This document shows positions 1 to 8,908 of a stretch of 64,000 nt of DNA, piece after piece; the first letter of the stretch is position 1; every line of letters starts with the position of its first letter. Origin of the DNA: Fibrobacterota bacterium (lineage in GTDB: Bacteria > Fibrobacterota > Chitinivibrionia > Chitinivibrionales > Chitinispirillaceae); NCBI GenBank assembly GCA_023459055.1, contig JAEWVR010000017.1:62001-126000 (forward strand). Reading direction: 5' to 3'. The position numbers were made by a program, and so were the translations under genes. The notes below the pieces were generated by a model that saw nothing but the letters and a program-made list of their open reading frames with translations, was not told the origin of the DNA and ran no database searches.

Positions 1-1142
1 CTGATATAGCGGTCGGAAAGTACTGCAGCAGCGATTAAAGCACTATCACGAATTTTTACACCATGATGCACCTCATAACGTTCACGCAGTCCTCTGAGAA
101 TGGAGATCGTATCCTCTACAGCCGGTTGATTTATGAGAACGGTCTGAAACCTGCGTTCAAGTGCTTTGTCTTTCTCGATGTGCTTTCTGTATTCATCAAG
201 GGTGGTGGCTCCGATTGTGTGAAGTTCTCCACGGGCGAGCATCGGTTTTAACATATTGCCTGCATCCATGGCACCTTCAGCGGCACCGGCTCCGACAACC
301 GTGTGAAGCTCATCGATAAAAAGAATAATGTTTCCGCTGTGTGTTACTTCCTTAAGTACCGCTTTAAGCCGCTCTTCAAATTCACCTCTGAACTTTGCTC
401 CGGCGACGAGTGCTCCTAAGTCAAGAGATACCACCTGACGCCCCTTCAATCCTTCGGGAACATCACCGCGTACGATTCGCAGCGCCAAACCCTCAACGAT
501 TGCAGTTTTTCCGACCCCCGGATCACCAATAAGTACGGGATTATTCTTTGTACGGCGCGAGAGAATCTGGACAATCCTGCGGATTTCATCATCACGGCCG
601 ATTACCGGATCGAGTTTTCCCGCTTTTGCAAGGTCGGTCAGATTTCTGGCATATTTCGCAATTGCATCAAAGGTTGCTTCCGGGTCTTTTGAATTAACGC
701 GCTGATTCCCGCGAACCTGACGTAATGTGTCAAGGAGTGATTCCTGAGTAATGCGTGAAAGCTGTGCGACTTCTTTACAGTCGTTATCTTTATCAATTAA
801 AGCAAGAAACAGGTGTTCTACGCTGATATAGTCGTCTTTCATTTGTGATGCCCTTTTGTGGGCATCATTAAGTACCGCAACAAGATGGCGCGACATATAG
901 GTCTGTACGCCTTGTCCGCTCACTGATGGTACTTTGGCGAGTTTATCAGTGATATACTTTTCGACAGATGAAACGCTGGCGCCGCTTTTGGTAATGAGTG
1001 TAGCGACAAATCCATCCTTTTGACGAATCAGTGCGAGCATGAGATGTAACGGACTGATTTCCTGATGATTCATGTCAACAGCGATACCATTTGCATCACT
1101 GATTGCTTCCTGGGATTTAACGGTCAATTTTTCTGTATCCAT
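1..1142 (-). CDS. clpB: ClpB disaggregase, N-terminal part (runs off the left edge)
   Basis: Hsp100 chaperone that extracts polypeptides from aggregates together with DnaK in the cytosol. Translated on the minus strand from an ATG at 1142, preceded by GGAG eight bases upstream. 380 codons are in the window. Seen: a Clp N domain (about residues 4-150), then the first AAA+ module with Walker A GDPGVGKT at about 205-212 and Walker B ILFIDELH at about 272-279, followed by the GAGAAEGAMDAGNMLKP stretch typical of Clp/Hsp100 first nucleotide-binding domains. The middle domain, which would separate ClpB from ClpA/ClpC, and the second ATPase module lie outside the window. ClpB is preferred because the N domain starts close to the initiator with ClpB-like residues (KLTVKSQEAI). 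No CIRCE element is visible upstream. Confidence 0.9.
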   Translation of the reverse strand, partial: MDTEKLTVKSQEAISDANGIAVDMNHQEISPLHLMLALIRQKDGFVATLITKSGASVSSVEKYITDKLAKVPSVSGQGVQTYMSRHLVAVLNDAHKRASQMKDDYISVEHLFLALIDKDNDCKEVAQLSRITQESLLDTLRQVRGNQRVNSKDPEATFDAIAKYARNLTDLAKAGKLDPVIGRDDEIRRIVQILSRRTKNNPVLIGDPGVGKTAIVEGLALRIVRGDVPEGLKGRQVVSLDLGALVAGAKFRGEFEERLKAVLKEVTHSGNIILFIDELHTVVGAGAAEGAMDAGNMLKPMLARGELHTIGATTLDEYRKHIEKDKALERRFQTVLINQPAVEDTISILRGLRERYEVHHGVKIRDSALIAAAVLSDRYI

Positions 1143-1448
1143 ACTATGTACTCCTTATACTTTGGTTTATAATTTCCCGAAGCAAATGGTATGCCATAAG
1201 GGTTGTTGTGGTATATATTGCAGTATGTATCAGCAATGAGGTACAGGTTATGTAGCTGCAATTTGAAAAAACAGGTTGATGTAATAATTCTCGTGATATA
1301 GAATTAAACGTAAGATGCAGATTGTATGTATCTTGTTTCAATACAGAACGGAAATGTTTTTAATTTGAAACAAACATTGTTTTTTGACTTTGATCCGGAC
1401 AATAGATGAGCGGTGTGGTCGCCGTCATAGAGTGTTACAATAAAAAAA
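1143..1448. other. Intergenic region between divergent clpB and the C39-like gene
   Basis: 306 bases without a supportable gene. It should hold the divergent promoters. A TTGACT hexamer lies at 1384-1389 pointing toward the C39-like gene, but no good -10 box sits 16-18 bases downstream, so no promoter is called. No heat-shock operator or terminator was recognised. Confidence 0.5.
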
Positions 1449-2189
1449 ATGAAAACCCATCTTCCATTTGTGATTCTTCCTCAGCCAACCGATTCAACAT
1501 GTGGCCCTACGTGTCTTCATGCCATATACAATTATCACAATGATACAATTGGTCTTGACAGGGTGGTAAATGAAGTACGTGAGCTTGACGAGGGCGGGAC
1601 GCTGGCGGTGTTTCTTGGGTGTCACGCTTTACTGCGAGGGTATAAGGCAACAATTTACACCTACAATCTTCAGGTGTTTGATCCGACATGGTTCAGTGAT
1701 GGTCTGGCGGTTTCTGATATTGCAGAAAAGCTTAGGGCGCAGGCAAAGGTTAAAACGGATAATAAATTGAGAACCGCAACAGACGGGTATCTTGAGTTTA
1801 TGGAAAATGGGGGGAAGTTATGTTTTTCAGATCTTAATGGAACATTAATCCGTAAATATCTCAGAAACGGTATACCAATTTTGACCGGACTGAGTTCGAC
1901 ATATCTTCACCGGTGTGCACGTGAAAATCCACTGACATGCGAAGAAGACCCGATTGGTGGATTTACTGCCGGGCACTTTGTTGTTCTTTACGGTTATAAC
2001 AAAGAGGAGAAACTGGTTGATATCGCAGAACCGCTTTTCCCCAACCCTCTTAACCGGGGACAATATTACAAGGTAAAAATTGACAGGTTGATATGTTCGA
2101 TACTGCTTGGTATTTTAACCTACGATGCGAATCTTTTGATTATTGAAAAAAATGAGGAACTACATGGTGAATCTGATCGTTGTAAATAA
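1449..2189 (+). CDS. C39-like (papain-fold) cysteine peptidase of an amidoligase cluster
   Basis: A 246-residue protein of the peptidase C39-like/papain-fold type. Seen: an oxyanion Gln12 and catalytic Cys18 in a PQPTDSTCGPTCL block, His176 in AGHFVVLYGYN, and Asp191 in VDIAEP, which together give a Gln/Cys/His/Asp set in the family order. No signal peptide or membrane segment is present, so it should be cytoplasmic, unlike C39 domains fused to ABC exporters. It overlaps the next gene (RimK-like ligase) by 26 bases, so the two are probably co-translated. In related clusters such peptidases accompany ATP-grasp and GCS2 ligases (recalled from comparative genomics of amidoligases). Inference: it trims or recycles the ligase product, or processes a peptide substrate. 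No SD is seen before the ATG. Confidence 0.75.
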   Translation: MKTHLPFVILPQPTDSTCGPTCLHAIYNYHNDTIGLDRVVNEVRELDEGGTLAVFLGCHALLRGYKATIYTYNLQVFDPTWFSDGLAVSDIAEKLRAQAKVKTDNKLRTATDGYLEFMENGGKLCFSDLNGTLIRKYLRNGIPILTGLSSTYLHRCARENPLTCEEDPIGGFTAGHFVVLYGYNKEEKLVDIAEPLFPNPLNRGQYYKVKIDRLICSILLGILTYDANLLIIEKNEELHGESDRCK

Positions 2190-3636
2190 CCCCAAAGACT
2201 GGACATTTGAGATCCCGGGGGTTGAGTGTGTCTCAGCAAAAGCGTACCTCACGGAGGATCACTATAGCAGGATGCGTCAGGCGAGAGTGTTTAATCTTTG
2301 TAAATCATACCGGTATCAGAGTATTGGTTATTATGTATCACTACTTGCTGCTGCACGGGGGCATAAACCGCTGCCAAGTATTACAACTATTCAGGATCTG
2401 AAGTCACAGACGCAGATGAGATTTGTTGATGAAGATCTTGATGAACTAATACAAAAAAGTCTGGCAACGATACAATCGGAAACCTTTACTCTGAGTATTT
2501 ATTTCGGAAAAAATCTTGCAAAAAAATATGACCGGCTTGCTTTACAGTTGTACAATCTCTATCCGGCACCGCTCTTACGGGCAACATTTGTAAAAAGTAA
2601 GGAAATATGGCATTTGCGCGATATCGATCCGGTGTCTACAGGCGAAATCCCTTTGGATCATCACGATTTTCTAATTGAAGTGGCAACGGAACATTTCGCA
2701 GGCAAAGGTGTGGGTACTATCAAGCGTAAAGCACAACCCTACGACCTTGCGATACTTTGGGATCCACTTGAAGCCGAAGGGCCGTCCAACGAAAAAGCCA
2801 TTAAGAAGTTTGTAGCTGCTGCCGAAACGCTTGGATTTAACACCGAGATAATCGGCCGTGATGACTTCGGGTCGATTGCAGAATTTGATGCCCTTTTTAT
2901 CCGTGAGACAACATCGGTAAATCATCATACGTACAGGTTTGCACGGAGGGCGAAAGCAGAGGGACTTGTCGTTGTTGATGACCCCGAGTCGATTCTCAAA
3001 TGTTCCAATAAAGTGTATCTGGCAGAACTGCTTGATCATTACAATATTCCGACACCGAAAACCTGTATTTTACATAAGGACAATCCGGACAGTGTCCTTG
3101 ATGAAATCGGAGTCCCGTGTGTATTAAAACAACCTGACAGCGCGTTTTCACAAGGGGTGATCAGGGTTGATACAAAGGAACAGTTTGAGACAGAATCCAA
3201 CAGGCTGCTTTCAAAAAGTGATCTTGTTGTGGTTCAGGAATATACGCCAACAGAATTCGACTGGCGCGTGGGAGTCTTTGATGGCAAACCGCTGTTTGTG
3301 TGCAAGTATTTTATGGCACGAAATCACTGGCAGGTGATAAAGCGCGATACTGAAGGCAATAAACGGGAGGGTGGATTTGAAACGCTTCCTGTGGAGCTTG
3401 CACCGCGTCAAGTGGTGCGGACTGCCCTGAAAGCGTCAGCGCTTATCGGTGATGGGCTTTACGGGGTGGATATCAAACAGATTGGAAAAGCCTGCTATGT
3501 AATGGAGATTAACGATAATCCCAATGTTGATTACGGTATTGAGGATCTCGTGTATAAAAATACCCTGTATGAGAAGATTATGGAGATATTTTTAAAGAAG
3601 ATTATCAATAAAAACGGTGCGGGGTTTTATTATTAA
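2164..3636 (+). CDS. RimK-family ATP-grasp amino acid ligase with RLAN-type N-terminal domain
   Basis: About 490 residues. The C-terminal half is an ATP-grasp domain of the RimK/glutathione-synthetase type, which joins an amino acid to a carboxyl group via an acyl-phosphate. Seen: VLKQPDSAFSQGVIRV (nucleotide/phosphate-binding loop), VVQEYTPTEFDWRVGVFDGKP, and the Mg-binding end YGVDIKQIG..VMEINDNPNVDYGIED. The roughly 200-residue N-terminal region matches the RimK-like ATP-grasp N-terminal (RLAN) type by overall character. The start is taken as the ATG at 2164, with GAGGA five bases upstream; a TTG at 2143 would add seven residues. It overlaps the peptidase gene and is followed by a 48-bp palindrome. 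Substrates cannot be read from sequence. Classical RimK adds Glu to ribosomal protein S6, but this architecture is longer and belongs to gene clusters with GCS2 ligases. Confidence 0.85.
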   Translation: MVNLIVVNNPKDWTFEIPGVECVSAKAYLTEDHYSRMRQARVFNLCKSYRYQSIGYYVSLLAAARGHKPLPSITTIQDLKSQTQMRFVDEDLDELIQKSLATIQSETFTLSIYFGKNLAKKYDRLALQLYNLYPAPLLRATFVKSKEIWHLRDIDPVSTGEIPLDHHDFLIEVATEHFAGKGVGTIKRKAQPYDLAILWDPLEAEGPSNEKAIKKFVAAAETLGFNTEIIGRDDFGSIAEFDALFIRETTSVNHHTYRFARRAKAEGLVVVDDPESILKCSNKVYLAELLDHYNIPTPKTCILHKDNPDSVLDEIGVPCVLKQPDSAFSQGVIRVDTKEQFETESNRLLSKSDLVVVQEYTPTEFDWRVGVFDGKPLFVCKYFMARNHWQVIKRDTEGNKREGGFETLPVELAPRQVVRTALKASALIGDGLYGVDIKQIGKACYVMEINDNPNVDYGIEDLVYKNTLYEKIMEIFLKKIINKNGAGFYY

Positions 3637-3638
3637 TC

Positions 3639-3686
3639 ATGGTACATGGTAGGGACAAGGCATGCCTTGTCCCTACCATGTACCAT
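3639..3686. repeat. Perfect 48-bp palindrome directly after the RimK-like gene
   Basis: The 24 bases of 3639-3662 are exactly reverse-complementary to 3663-3686, around a central GGCATGCC. It begins two bases after the RimK-like stop codon. No T-run follows, so it is not a canonical intrinsic terminator, though the transcript could form a very stable stem. The core resembles short palindromic repeats dispersed in many genomes. It lies between the RimK-like and GCS2-like genes and may attenuate transcription or protect the 3' end. Confidence 0.9.
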
Positions 3687-3757
3687 CCAGCAACCACGCA
3701 AATTGATCAATAAACAACGATATTAAAAATTAATCAAATTAAAACCGGAAATGCGGA

Positions 3758-4978
3758 ATGCCCAACATGACCTATCGTCTCTTCGAACGCATTGGAATCG
3801 AACTTGAATACATGATTGTTGATCGTGATACGTATCGTGTCGCACCGCTCACCGATAAGGTGCTTGAGGAGGTCAAAGGCAGTATCACCAATGAAGTGAA
3901 TATGGGTAGCATCTCGTGGTCAAACGAACTTGCGCTGCATGTGATAGAACTAAAAACAACAGAACCAGCTCGTTGCCTTGAAAATCTTGATACACAATTT
4001 CATGAGAATATCAGGCATATCAACACGATTCTGAAAAAGTACAACGCCTGTCTCATGGGGGGGGCGATGCACCCGTTTATGGATCCGGTGAAGGAGATCC
4101 GTCTCTGGCCTCACGATTACAGTCCGATCTATTCGGCATTTGACAGAATTTTTTCGTGTAAAGGGCATGGATGGGCGAATCTTCAGAGCATGCATATCAA
4201 TCTTCCGTTTGCAAACGATGATGAATTCGGGAGACTTCATGCGGCAATCCGGTTGGTACTGCCGATACTGCCTGCTCTTTCTGCGGGGTCACCCATTGCA
4301 GAGGGGAAGTTGAGCGGTTTCCATGATTTTCGAATGGAAACGTACCGTCATAATTCGGAGAAGATCAGATCAATTACCGGTGATCTGATTCCGGAAGCGG
4401 TATTTTCGATTGAGGACTATGAGAAAAAGATTCTTCAGCGGATCTATAGCGATTTATCACCCTATGATCCTGAAAAGATTCTTCAGGAGGAGTGGGTAAA
4501 CGCCCGTGGTGCGATAGCCCGGTTTGAACGCAATACAATAGAAATAAGGGTTATTGATGTTCAGGAGACACCGTTTGCTGATTGTGCAATTGCGGGAATT
4601 GTTATTGAGGTCATAAAGAATCTCGTTAACGGGCAGTGGTCATCATATGAGTATCAAAAGTCGGTCCCGGGAACTATCCTGGTAGACTCTTTTCTTGAAT
4701 CAATACGTCATGGGCAGGATGCACGCATAACCGATAGCCAATACTTAAAAGTATTTAACCTCGGGTTGGAATCCTGCACAATGAGAGAGCTCTGGAAACA
4801 GCTATCAGCAAAAATAGGTATCCGAAACAGATTTCTGAACACAGTAGTTGAAAACGGCACGCTATCATCAAGAATGATACAGTCCGTCGGCCCGGATTAT
4901 CAACAAAATAATTTAGTGACATTGTGTAAAAGTATGTGCAGGTGCATTGATAACGGGGAACAATTACAGGGGAGTTGA
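3758..4978 (+). CDS. GCS2-family carboxylate-amine ligase (glutamate-cysteine-ligase-like)
   Basis: A 406-residue protein of the GCS2/YbdK glutamine-synthetase-like ligase fold, which makes gamma-glutamyl or other amide bonds with ATP. Seen: the N-terminal GIELEYMIVDRDTYRVAP strand that carries metal/ATP-binding Glu residues, the ELALHVIELKT segment, GGAMHPFMDP, the central HINLPF motif at about residues 147-152, and the EIRVIDVQETP strand near residue 270. Either ATG 3758 or ATG 3767 (MTYRLFERIG) could be the start. Inference: with the RimK-like ligase it builds a small amide or peptide whose N-acyl end is later handled by the amidohydrolase at 10558. It is the last gene of the cluster before the pilin operon interrupts it. 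The true substrate is unknown. Confidence 0.8.
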   Translation: MPNMTYRLFERIGIELEYMIVDRDTYRVAPLTDKVLEEVKGSITNEVNMGSISWSNELALHVIELKTTEPARCLENLDTQFHENIRHINTILKKYNACLMGGAMHPFMDPVKEIRLWPHDYSPIYSAFDRIFSCKGHGWANLQSMHINLPFANDDEFGRLHAAIRLVLPILPALSAGSPIAEGKLSGFHDFRMETYRHNSEKIRSITGDLIPEAVFSIEDYEKKILQRIYSDLSPYDPEKILQEEWVNARGAIARFERNTIEIRVIDVQETPFADCAIAGIVIEVIKNLVNGQWSSYEYQKSVPGTILVDSFLESIRHGQDARITDSQYLKVFNLGLESCTMRELWKQLSAKIGIRNRFLNTVVENGTLSSRMIQSVGPDYQQNNLVTLCKSMCRCIDNGEQLQGS

Positions 4979-5041
4979 GATTAGTAATACGTTGATCCGC
5001 TTTCAGATAGAAACAGGTCAAATTTTAATCGTTTAATTATA

Positions 5042-5070
5042 TGGACAATTAATCGATTAAAACGTATAAT
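5042..5070 (+). promoter_or_regulatory. Strong sigma-70-type promoter of the pilin operon
   Basis: TGGACA at 5042-5047 and TATAAT at 5065-5070 are separated by exactly 17 bases, giving 11 of 12 consensus positions. The expected start is near 5077, leaving a leader of roughly 57 bases before the ATG at 5134. It separates the pilin operon from the preceding GCS2-like gene. Confidence 0.8.
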
Positions 5071-5133
5071 CTAGTATGAGAACGGCTAAAATTGTTTTTC
5101 AGGTATTACACAGTATCAGCAGGAATTCAGCGT

Positions 5134-6711
5134 ATGAAACAGAAAAACATTTCAATCAACAATCAGAGTGGCGTTGCAGTGCTTATGGTGCTTTTTATGC
5201 TATTTATTGCAACGATTGCAGGTGTATCGATTCTTTTTATCGCATCAAAGGACAAGTCGTCATCATTGGATGCATCCAAAATCCGTAATGTCGCCATTGC
5301 CGCAAATGCATCACTGAGTGCATGTGAGAATCAATTATCACTGCAGCCGTCGGTGGCTACGGAAATTATTAACAAGTTCATTACCGATAACAGTTATAAA
5401 TATCTGCTTGTTTCCGATGCCGCTGCTGCAAAAAATAATAAAAAAGTTGAGCTTGGAAGCAGCGGGCTTAAGTACGCAGTGGAGATCTCTGCTTACGATA
5501 AAGTGAATAATATTCTTCAGATTCGCGGTACCGGCTATGGTACATCCGATGAGCAGAAAACAGTGACCGCTATTTACAGATTGTCTGGAGTACAAACCGC
5601 AACAGCATCAGCACAAAGTGTTCGATACGTACTGTATCTTGCCGGGGATGGGAAATATTTTGATCGAAAACTGGATATTACCGGTGATGTTTACTTTGGT
5701 AATGGTTTTGAATTCAATGGCAGTGCAGCCGGGAGTGCAATACATGGATTTTTAAAAGCCAGATGGAATACTTCGATTGAAAGTGTTACTAATGCTACAG
5801 GATTGACTGTTGATAGTGCAGTATATATTGGAACAAAGTTGAAAACAAATGCGAGTACTTCATTCAAATCAAAAACAGGTGTTGAAGGGCCAATGATCAT
5901 TGATAATACTCTAACAATTGGAGGAGATGCCTGGTTTAATGATACCAATAGTGGTAACCAGAGAATTAATATGTCATTTAAAACAATTACCCATAGTGGT
6001 AAGGTTAGTATGGCTCGTGTTGATAATAAAACAGAAAACAATGTGCATGCAACAATCCCCGATATCTTAGTTAAAACCGGGTTATCCACAACAAATGACA
6101 GTATCTGGAAAATTGATACGACCGGTTTGATGTCAAAAGTGCTTGAGCTTCCCAATAACCTTACAACAACGATGCTTCAGCAAATGTATGATACCTGTAA
6201 TGCATCCAGGAAAATAAACGGCTATATGGTGGTTTATGACAAGTGGGGTTCGATCGGGATGAATGCGGATGCATCTGTTTTTAATGGAAAAGTAATATGG
6301 ATAATCAGGTATGGTCTAAACTGCAACAGTAATTTTCCAAAAATGAGTGCAACGTCAAGAATGTTTATATTTGCAGGGGGTACAGCGGAAATAAATGGCT
6401 TTGGAGGTCCAACAGGAGCATTGTTTAACGGTGTTGTTTTACTGAAAGATAACGCAAAATTTTACATGGCATGGGCAGGTGTCAATACATTCAATGGTGC
6501 AATACATCTGACTTCGGTAAACAATGGATGGCAATGTAACAGTGGTACCGGAACTCAGATGAACCTTGTTTACAATGAGACAATAATAAAAGAGTTCGAG
6601 ACCATGGGGATGTTAAAACGTCCAGCCCAATCAGGTGGCAGTACACCTGTTGGCACAGTGGTTTTGACTGATTTTAAAATCAGATCCGATCTTGTTGCAG
6701 TAAACTATTGA
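5134..6711 (+). CDS. PilX-like minor pilin, large secreted paralogue 1
   Basis: About 525 residues starting at the ATG at 5134 (AGGA nine bases upstream); a longer frame from 5092 lacks an SD. Seen: a short basic head, then a hydrophobic helix (SGVAVLMVLFMLFIATIAGVSILFIA) with the Gly/small-residue start of PilX-type pilins rather than the usual G^F-T-L-x-E site, then a region conserved with its paralogue at 8909 (ASLSACENQL, YGTSDEQKTV, YRLSG), a long beta-rich Gly/Asn-rich domain, and a shared C-terminal LTDFKIR motif. The family role is as a minor component that primes or decorates type IV pili or type II secretion pseudopili. The large beta-rich body suggests an exposed adhesive or tip domain (inference). 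It is the first gene of the operon. Confidence 0.7.
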   Translation: MKQKNISINNQSGVAVLMVLFMLFIATIAGVSILFIASKDKSSSLDASKIRNVAIAANASLSACENQLSLQPSVATEIINKFITDNSYKYLLVSDAAAAKNNKKVELGSSGLKYAVEISAYDKVNNILQIRGTGYGTSDEQKTVTAIYRLSGVQTATASAQSVRYVLYLAGDGKYFDRKLDITGDVYFGNGFEFNGSAAGSAIHGFLKARWNTSIESVTNATGLTVDSAVYIGTKLKTNASTSFKSKTGVEGPMIIDNTLTIGGDAWFNDTNSGNQRINMSFKTITHSGKVSMARVDNKTENNVHATIPDILVKTGLSTTNDSIWKIDTTGLMSKVLELPNNLTTTMLQQMYDTCNASRKINGYMVVYDKWGSIGMNADASVFNGKVIWIIRYGLNCNSNFPKMSATSRMFIFAGGTAEINGFGGPTGALFNGVVLLKDNAKFYMAWAGVNTFNGAIHLTSVNNGWQCNSGTGTQMNLVYNETIIKEFETMGMLKRPAQSGGSTPVGTVVLTDFKIRSDLVAVNY

Positions 6712-6758
6712 TTGTCAGATCATGGAATAAAGGGCATTGCCGTGAGACGGTTATCAGG

Positions 6759-6777
6759 CTTAAGTTAATAGCATTGA
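6759..6777. repeat. Diverged copy of the CTTAAGTTAACGACATT repeat
   Basis: This stretch differs from 52569-52587 at three of 19 positions. It lies in the 191-base gap between the first PilX-like gene and the GspH-like gene. Because it is short and mismatched, its membership of the repeat family is tentative. Confidence 0.35.
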
Positions 6778-6831
6778 CCATGGAAGGGATGATCGTAAAT
6801 TAAAATAAATGAGTAACAATACATTCCCAGC

Positions 6832-6860
6832 TTGAACTTTGTTGCAAAACCTTGTAAAAT
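6832..6860 (+). promoter_or_regulatory. Possible internal promoter before the GspH-like gene
   Basis: TTGAAC at 6832-6837 and TAAAAT at 6855-6860 are 17 bases apart (9 of 12 consensus positions). They lie 43 bases before the ATG at 6903, in the only sizeable gap of the pilin operon. It could give separate expression of the three small pseudopilins. Confidence 0.4.
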
Positions 6861-6902
6861 AATACTATTAAACTGATCGTCTTATTACTGAAGAACCGGG
6901 TT

Positions 6903-7448
6903 ATGAAAAGAACAGGCTTACTACAGATTGGAAACCGGAACGGTTTTACCCTGCTTGAGATTATGGTTACCATTGCGGTTCTATCAATTCTTGCAGCTGT
7001 TGGTGTCATAAGTTACAGCAAAATGGCCGCTGTAACTGAACTTGAAAAGGATGTTCTGACTGTATATAAAGAATTGACTTCCCTGAAAACACTTGTTATG
7101 AAATTTGACAAACAGACCAAAGCGGTATTCGGCTCCAAAAGGGTCATTATCGATAAATTTACAAAATCAGATACGTTGAAATTACAGGCGCCGGTAACAT
7201 TTGACAATGCAGCTACCGGCCCGTCAACCACACCATTCGGCCAGACTATTGCCACAGGAAGCGGTGGGAAGGGGCTCTGGAAAGACAGTCTCGTTGTCCA
7301 TCGGGATGCACTCTGCAGTATCGATTCCGGGTATGTGCTTATGAGCTCATCAAAAGTAAAATCGGTCACGTACTATCTCGGTGTAAGCGGGAAGTATCAG
7401 GGAATTCAATTGTATAAATGGACTGGTGGATCATGGGTAAAACACTAA
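6903..7448 (+). CDS. GspH/FimT-like minor pilin (pseudopilin)
   Basis: 181 residues. A classical prepilin signal is present: a short basic leader, then NG^FTLLEIMVTIAVLSILAAVGVISYSKM, with processing expected after Gly14, a Glu at mature position 6 and a 20-residue hydrophobic helix. The globular part has no Cys pair. The length and the position before the PilV- and PilW-like genes fit the FimT/GspH slot in minor-pilin operons. It overlaps the next gene by 16 bases. It would be processed by PilD prepilin peptidase and placed at the pilus or pseudopilus tip. Confidence 0.75.
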   Translation: MKRTGLLQIGNRNGFTLLEIMVTIAVLSILAAVGVISYSKMAAVTELEKDVLTVYKELTSLKTLVMKFDKQTKAVFGSKRVIIDKFTKSDTLKLQAPVTFDNAATGPSTTPFGQTIATGSGGKGLWKDSLVVHRDALCSIDSGYVLMSSSKVKSVTYYLGVSGKYQGIQLYKWTGGSWVKH

Positions 7449-7798
7449 GATCAAATAAGGGATTTACTCTTGTCGAGCTGCTGATAGCTCTCGTTATCGT
7501 TGGTATTCTAATGGTTACGATACTATCGTTTATGAGCAATTCCATGAGGCTCCGAAAGGATTCTAAAAATTCTGAAGTGGCAAATTTACTGGGGCAGGAT
7601 AAACTTGTTGAATTGAAAGCGATGGCTAATCCGACTGAGTCAATTGACACAGTTACTATTGATAATGTGCGGTACATACGAAGCTGGAAAATAACACCGG
7701 CATCGGGAGGGAATTTCCTGTCAACGGCAACGGTAACGGTTGAGTATGCTATTCCTGGAAAAACGATGACTGTTAAATGCTCTGGAGGGTTACAATGA
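7433..7798 (+). CDS. PilV/GspI-like minor pilin
   Basis: 121 residues from the ATG at 7433 (GGTGG five bases upstream); a frame from 7418 is longer but has no SD. Seen: the prepilin motif NKG^FTLVELLIALVIVGIL with Glu at mature position 5, then a short domain (SMRLRKDSKNSEVANLLGQDKLVELKAM) typical of GspI/PilV-type proteins, which re-order methionine- and leucine-rich alpha-helices around a small beta sheet. The stop overlaps the next start as ATGA, so translation is probably coupled. Confidence 0.75.
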   Translation: MGKTLRSNKGFTLVELLIALVIVGILMVTILSFMSNSMRLRKDSKNSEVANLLGQDKLVELKAMANPTESIDTVTIDNVRYIRSWKITPASGGNFLSTATVTVEYAIPGKTMTVKCSGGLQ

Positions 7799-8907
7799 AT
7801 TCCCGCGGTGTGACACTGGTTGAACTTATAATCTATATTGTAATCGCAGCGATCGTTGTTGCGCTTATGGCTGTTCCTTTTCGTAAAATGGTAACATCAA
7901 ATAAAACTGAGAAGCAGGAGTCATCGCTGCAGACCATTTCAAGGGACGCGCTTGCGGTGATGTCACGTGAGATACGCAATACTGGTTTTAAACGGTATAT
8001 TGTTGATGCATCAGGGACATTTAATCCATCAGTAATTCCAAAAACATTCGTATCCAATAGTGATTCATCATCGTTTATTCTAAAGCAGGGAGATCCGTCC
8101 GATACGTTGACAATTTATAAAGCGACACTTGATGGCTCCGGGTACAGTACCGGTGGTGTTGACAGTGTGAAGTATTATCTGAAAGATTCATCACTGATTC
8201 GTAATGCTAACACGGTTACAACAGAGCTTGCAAATGATGTGCACGCGTTGCAGTTCAGACTTGGACGGTTATCAAAGGACAGCTTGTTATTCAGGGCTGA
8301 TACGTTCAGTATAAGTAATTGGACACGTGATGGCATTGCATCTTCAACCGATATTGTTGGCACAGATATGAAAATTACATACAGTGGTGCAGGATCCGGT
8401 ACAGTGACATCCAAAATCCCTTTTGGTGTTTCCAATGCGTCAAGGTTACGAATCGTTTTTACACTTAGTAACGGCAGTGATGTCGAAACCAATATTGACT
8501 CGCTGAAATGGTCGGTGCTTAACAGTTCAGGAACGGAAGTTGCGTATGACTATTTCAAGCCGGGTATCACTAGCGGTAAATTAGTAGTAACCTGTAAGAC
8601 ATCAGTACCTGCCGCTAAAATCCGTTTTTCAGCCAAATGTAAAGGTGCGGCATCACTCACACTGCAACTTATAGAGGTCAGGACCGCGGATATCGGAGCA
8701 ATCGCCTGGAGTGATACTGTTGCAGTAAACGAGAAGAAAAACGTAAAGGCACTGCGAATCTACACGCTTCAGCGTAGTTCATCAAAGGCAGAATCGTATG
8801 CAAGTGGTACTATTCCTATTGCAAATATAACACGTAACCGATCAACCGATTTCGCATGGCGTTTACTCAATGAAACAGTAGAGATTCCTAACAACGGGTT
8901 GTTTTAA
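7795..8907 (+). CDS. PilW/GspJ-like minor pilin
   Basis: 370 residues from the ATG at 7795, with GGAGGG six bases upstream; the frame upstream to 7777 is not needed. Seen: SRG^VTLVELIIYIVIAAIVVALMAVPF, a type III signal in which Val replaces the usual Phe+1, then the SREIRNTGFKRYI block characteristic of PilW-like proteins, then about 300 residues of beta-rich domain with alternating hydrophobic residues, longer than the usual GspJ. ATGA overlap with the PilV-like gene and a 1-base gap to the next PilX-like gene indicate a single operon. Confidence 0.75.
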   Translation: MNSRGVTLVELIIYIVIAAIVVALMAVPFRKMVTSNKTEKQESSLQTISRDALAVMSREIRNTGFKRYIVDASGTFNPSVIPKTFVSNSDSSSFILKQGDPSDTLTIYKATLDGSGYSTGGVDSVKYYLKDSSLIRNANTVTTELANDVHALQFRLGRLSKDSLLFRADTFSISNWTRDGIASSTDIVGTDMKITYSGAGSGTVTSKIPFGVSNASRLRIVFTLSNGSDVETNIDSLKWSVLNSSGTEVAYDYFKPGITSGKLVVTCKTSVPAAKIRFSAKCKGAASLTLQLIEVRTADIGAIAWSDTVAVNEKKNVKALRIYTLQRSSSKAESYASGTIPIANITRNRSTDFAWRLLNETVEIPNNGLF

Positions 8908-8908
8908 T

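Noticed and set aside
63..251. Plus-strand ORF inside clpB
   Set aside because: Lies within the well-supported clpB reading frame on the other strand and has no SD or recognisable product.
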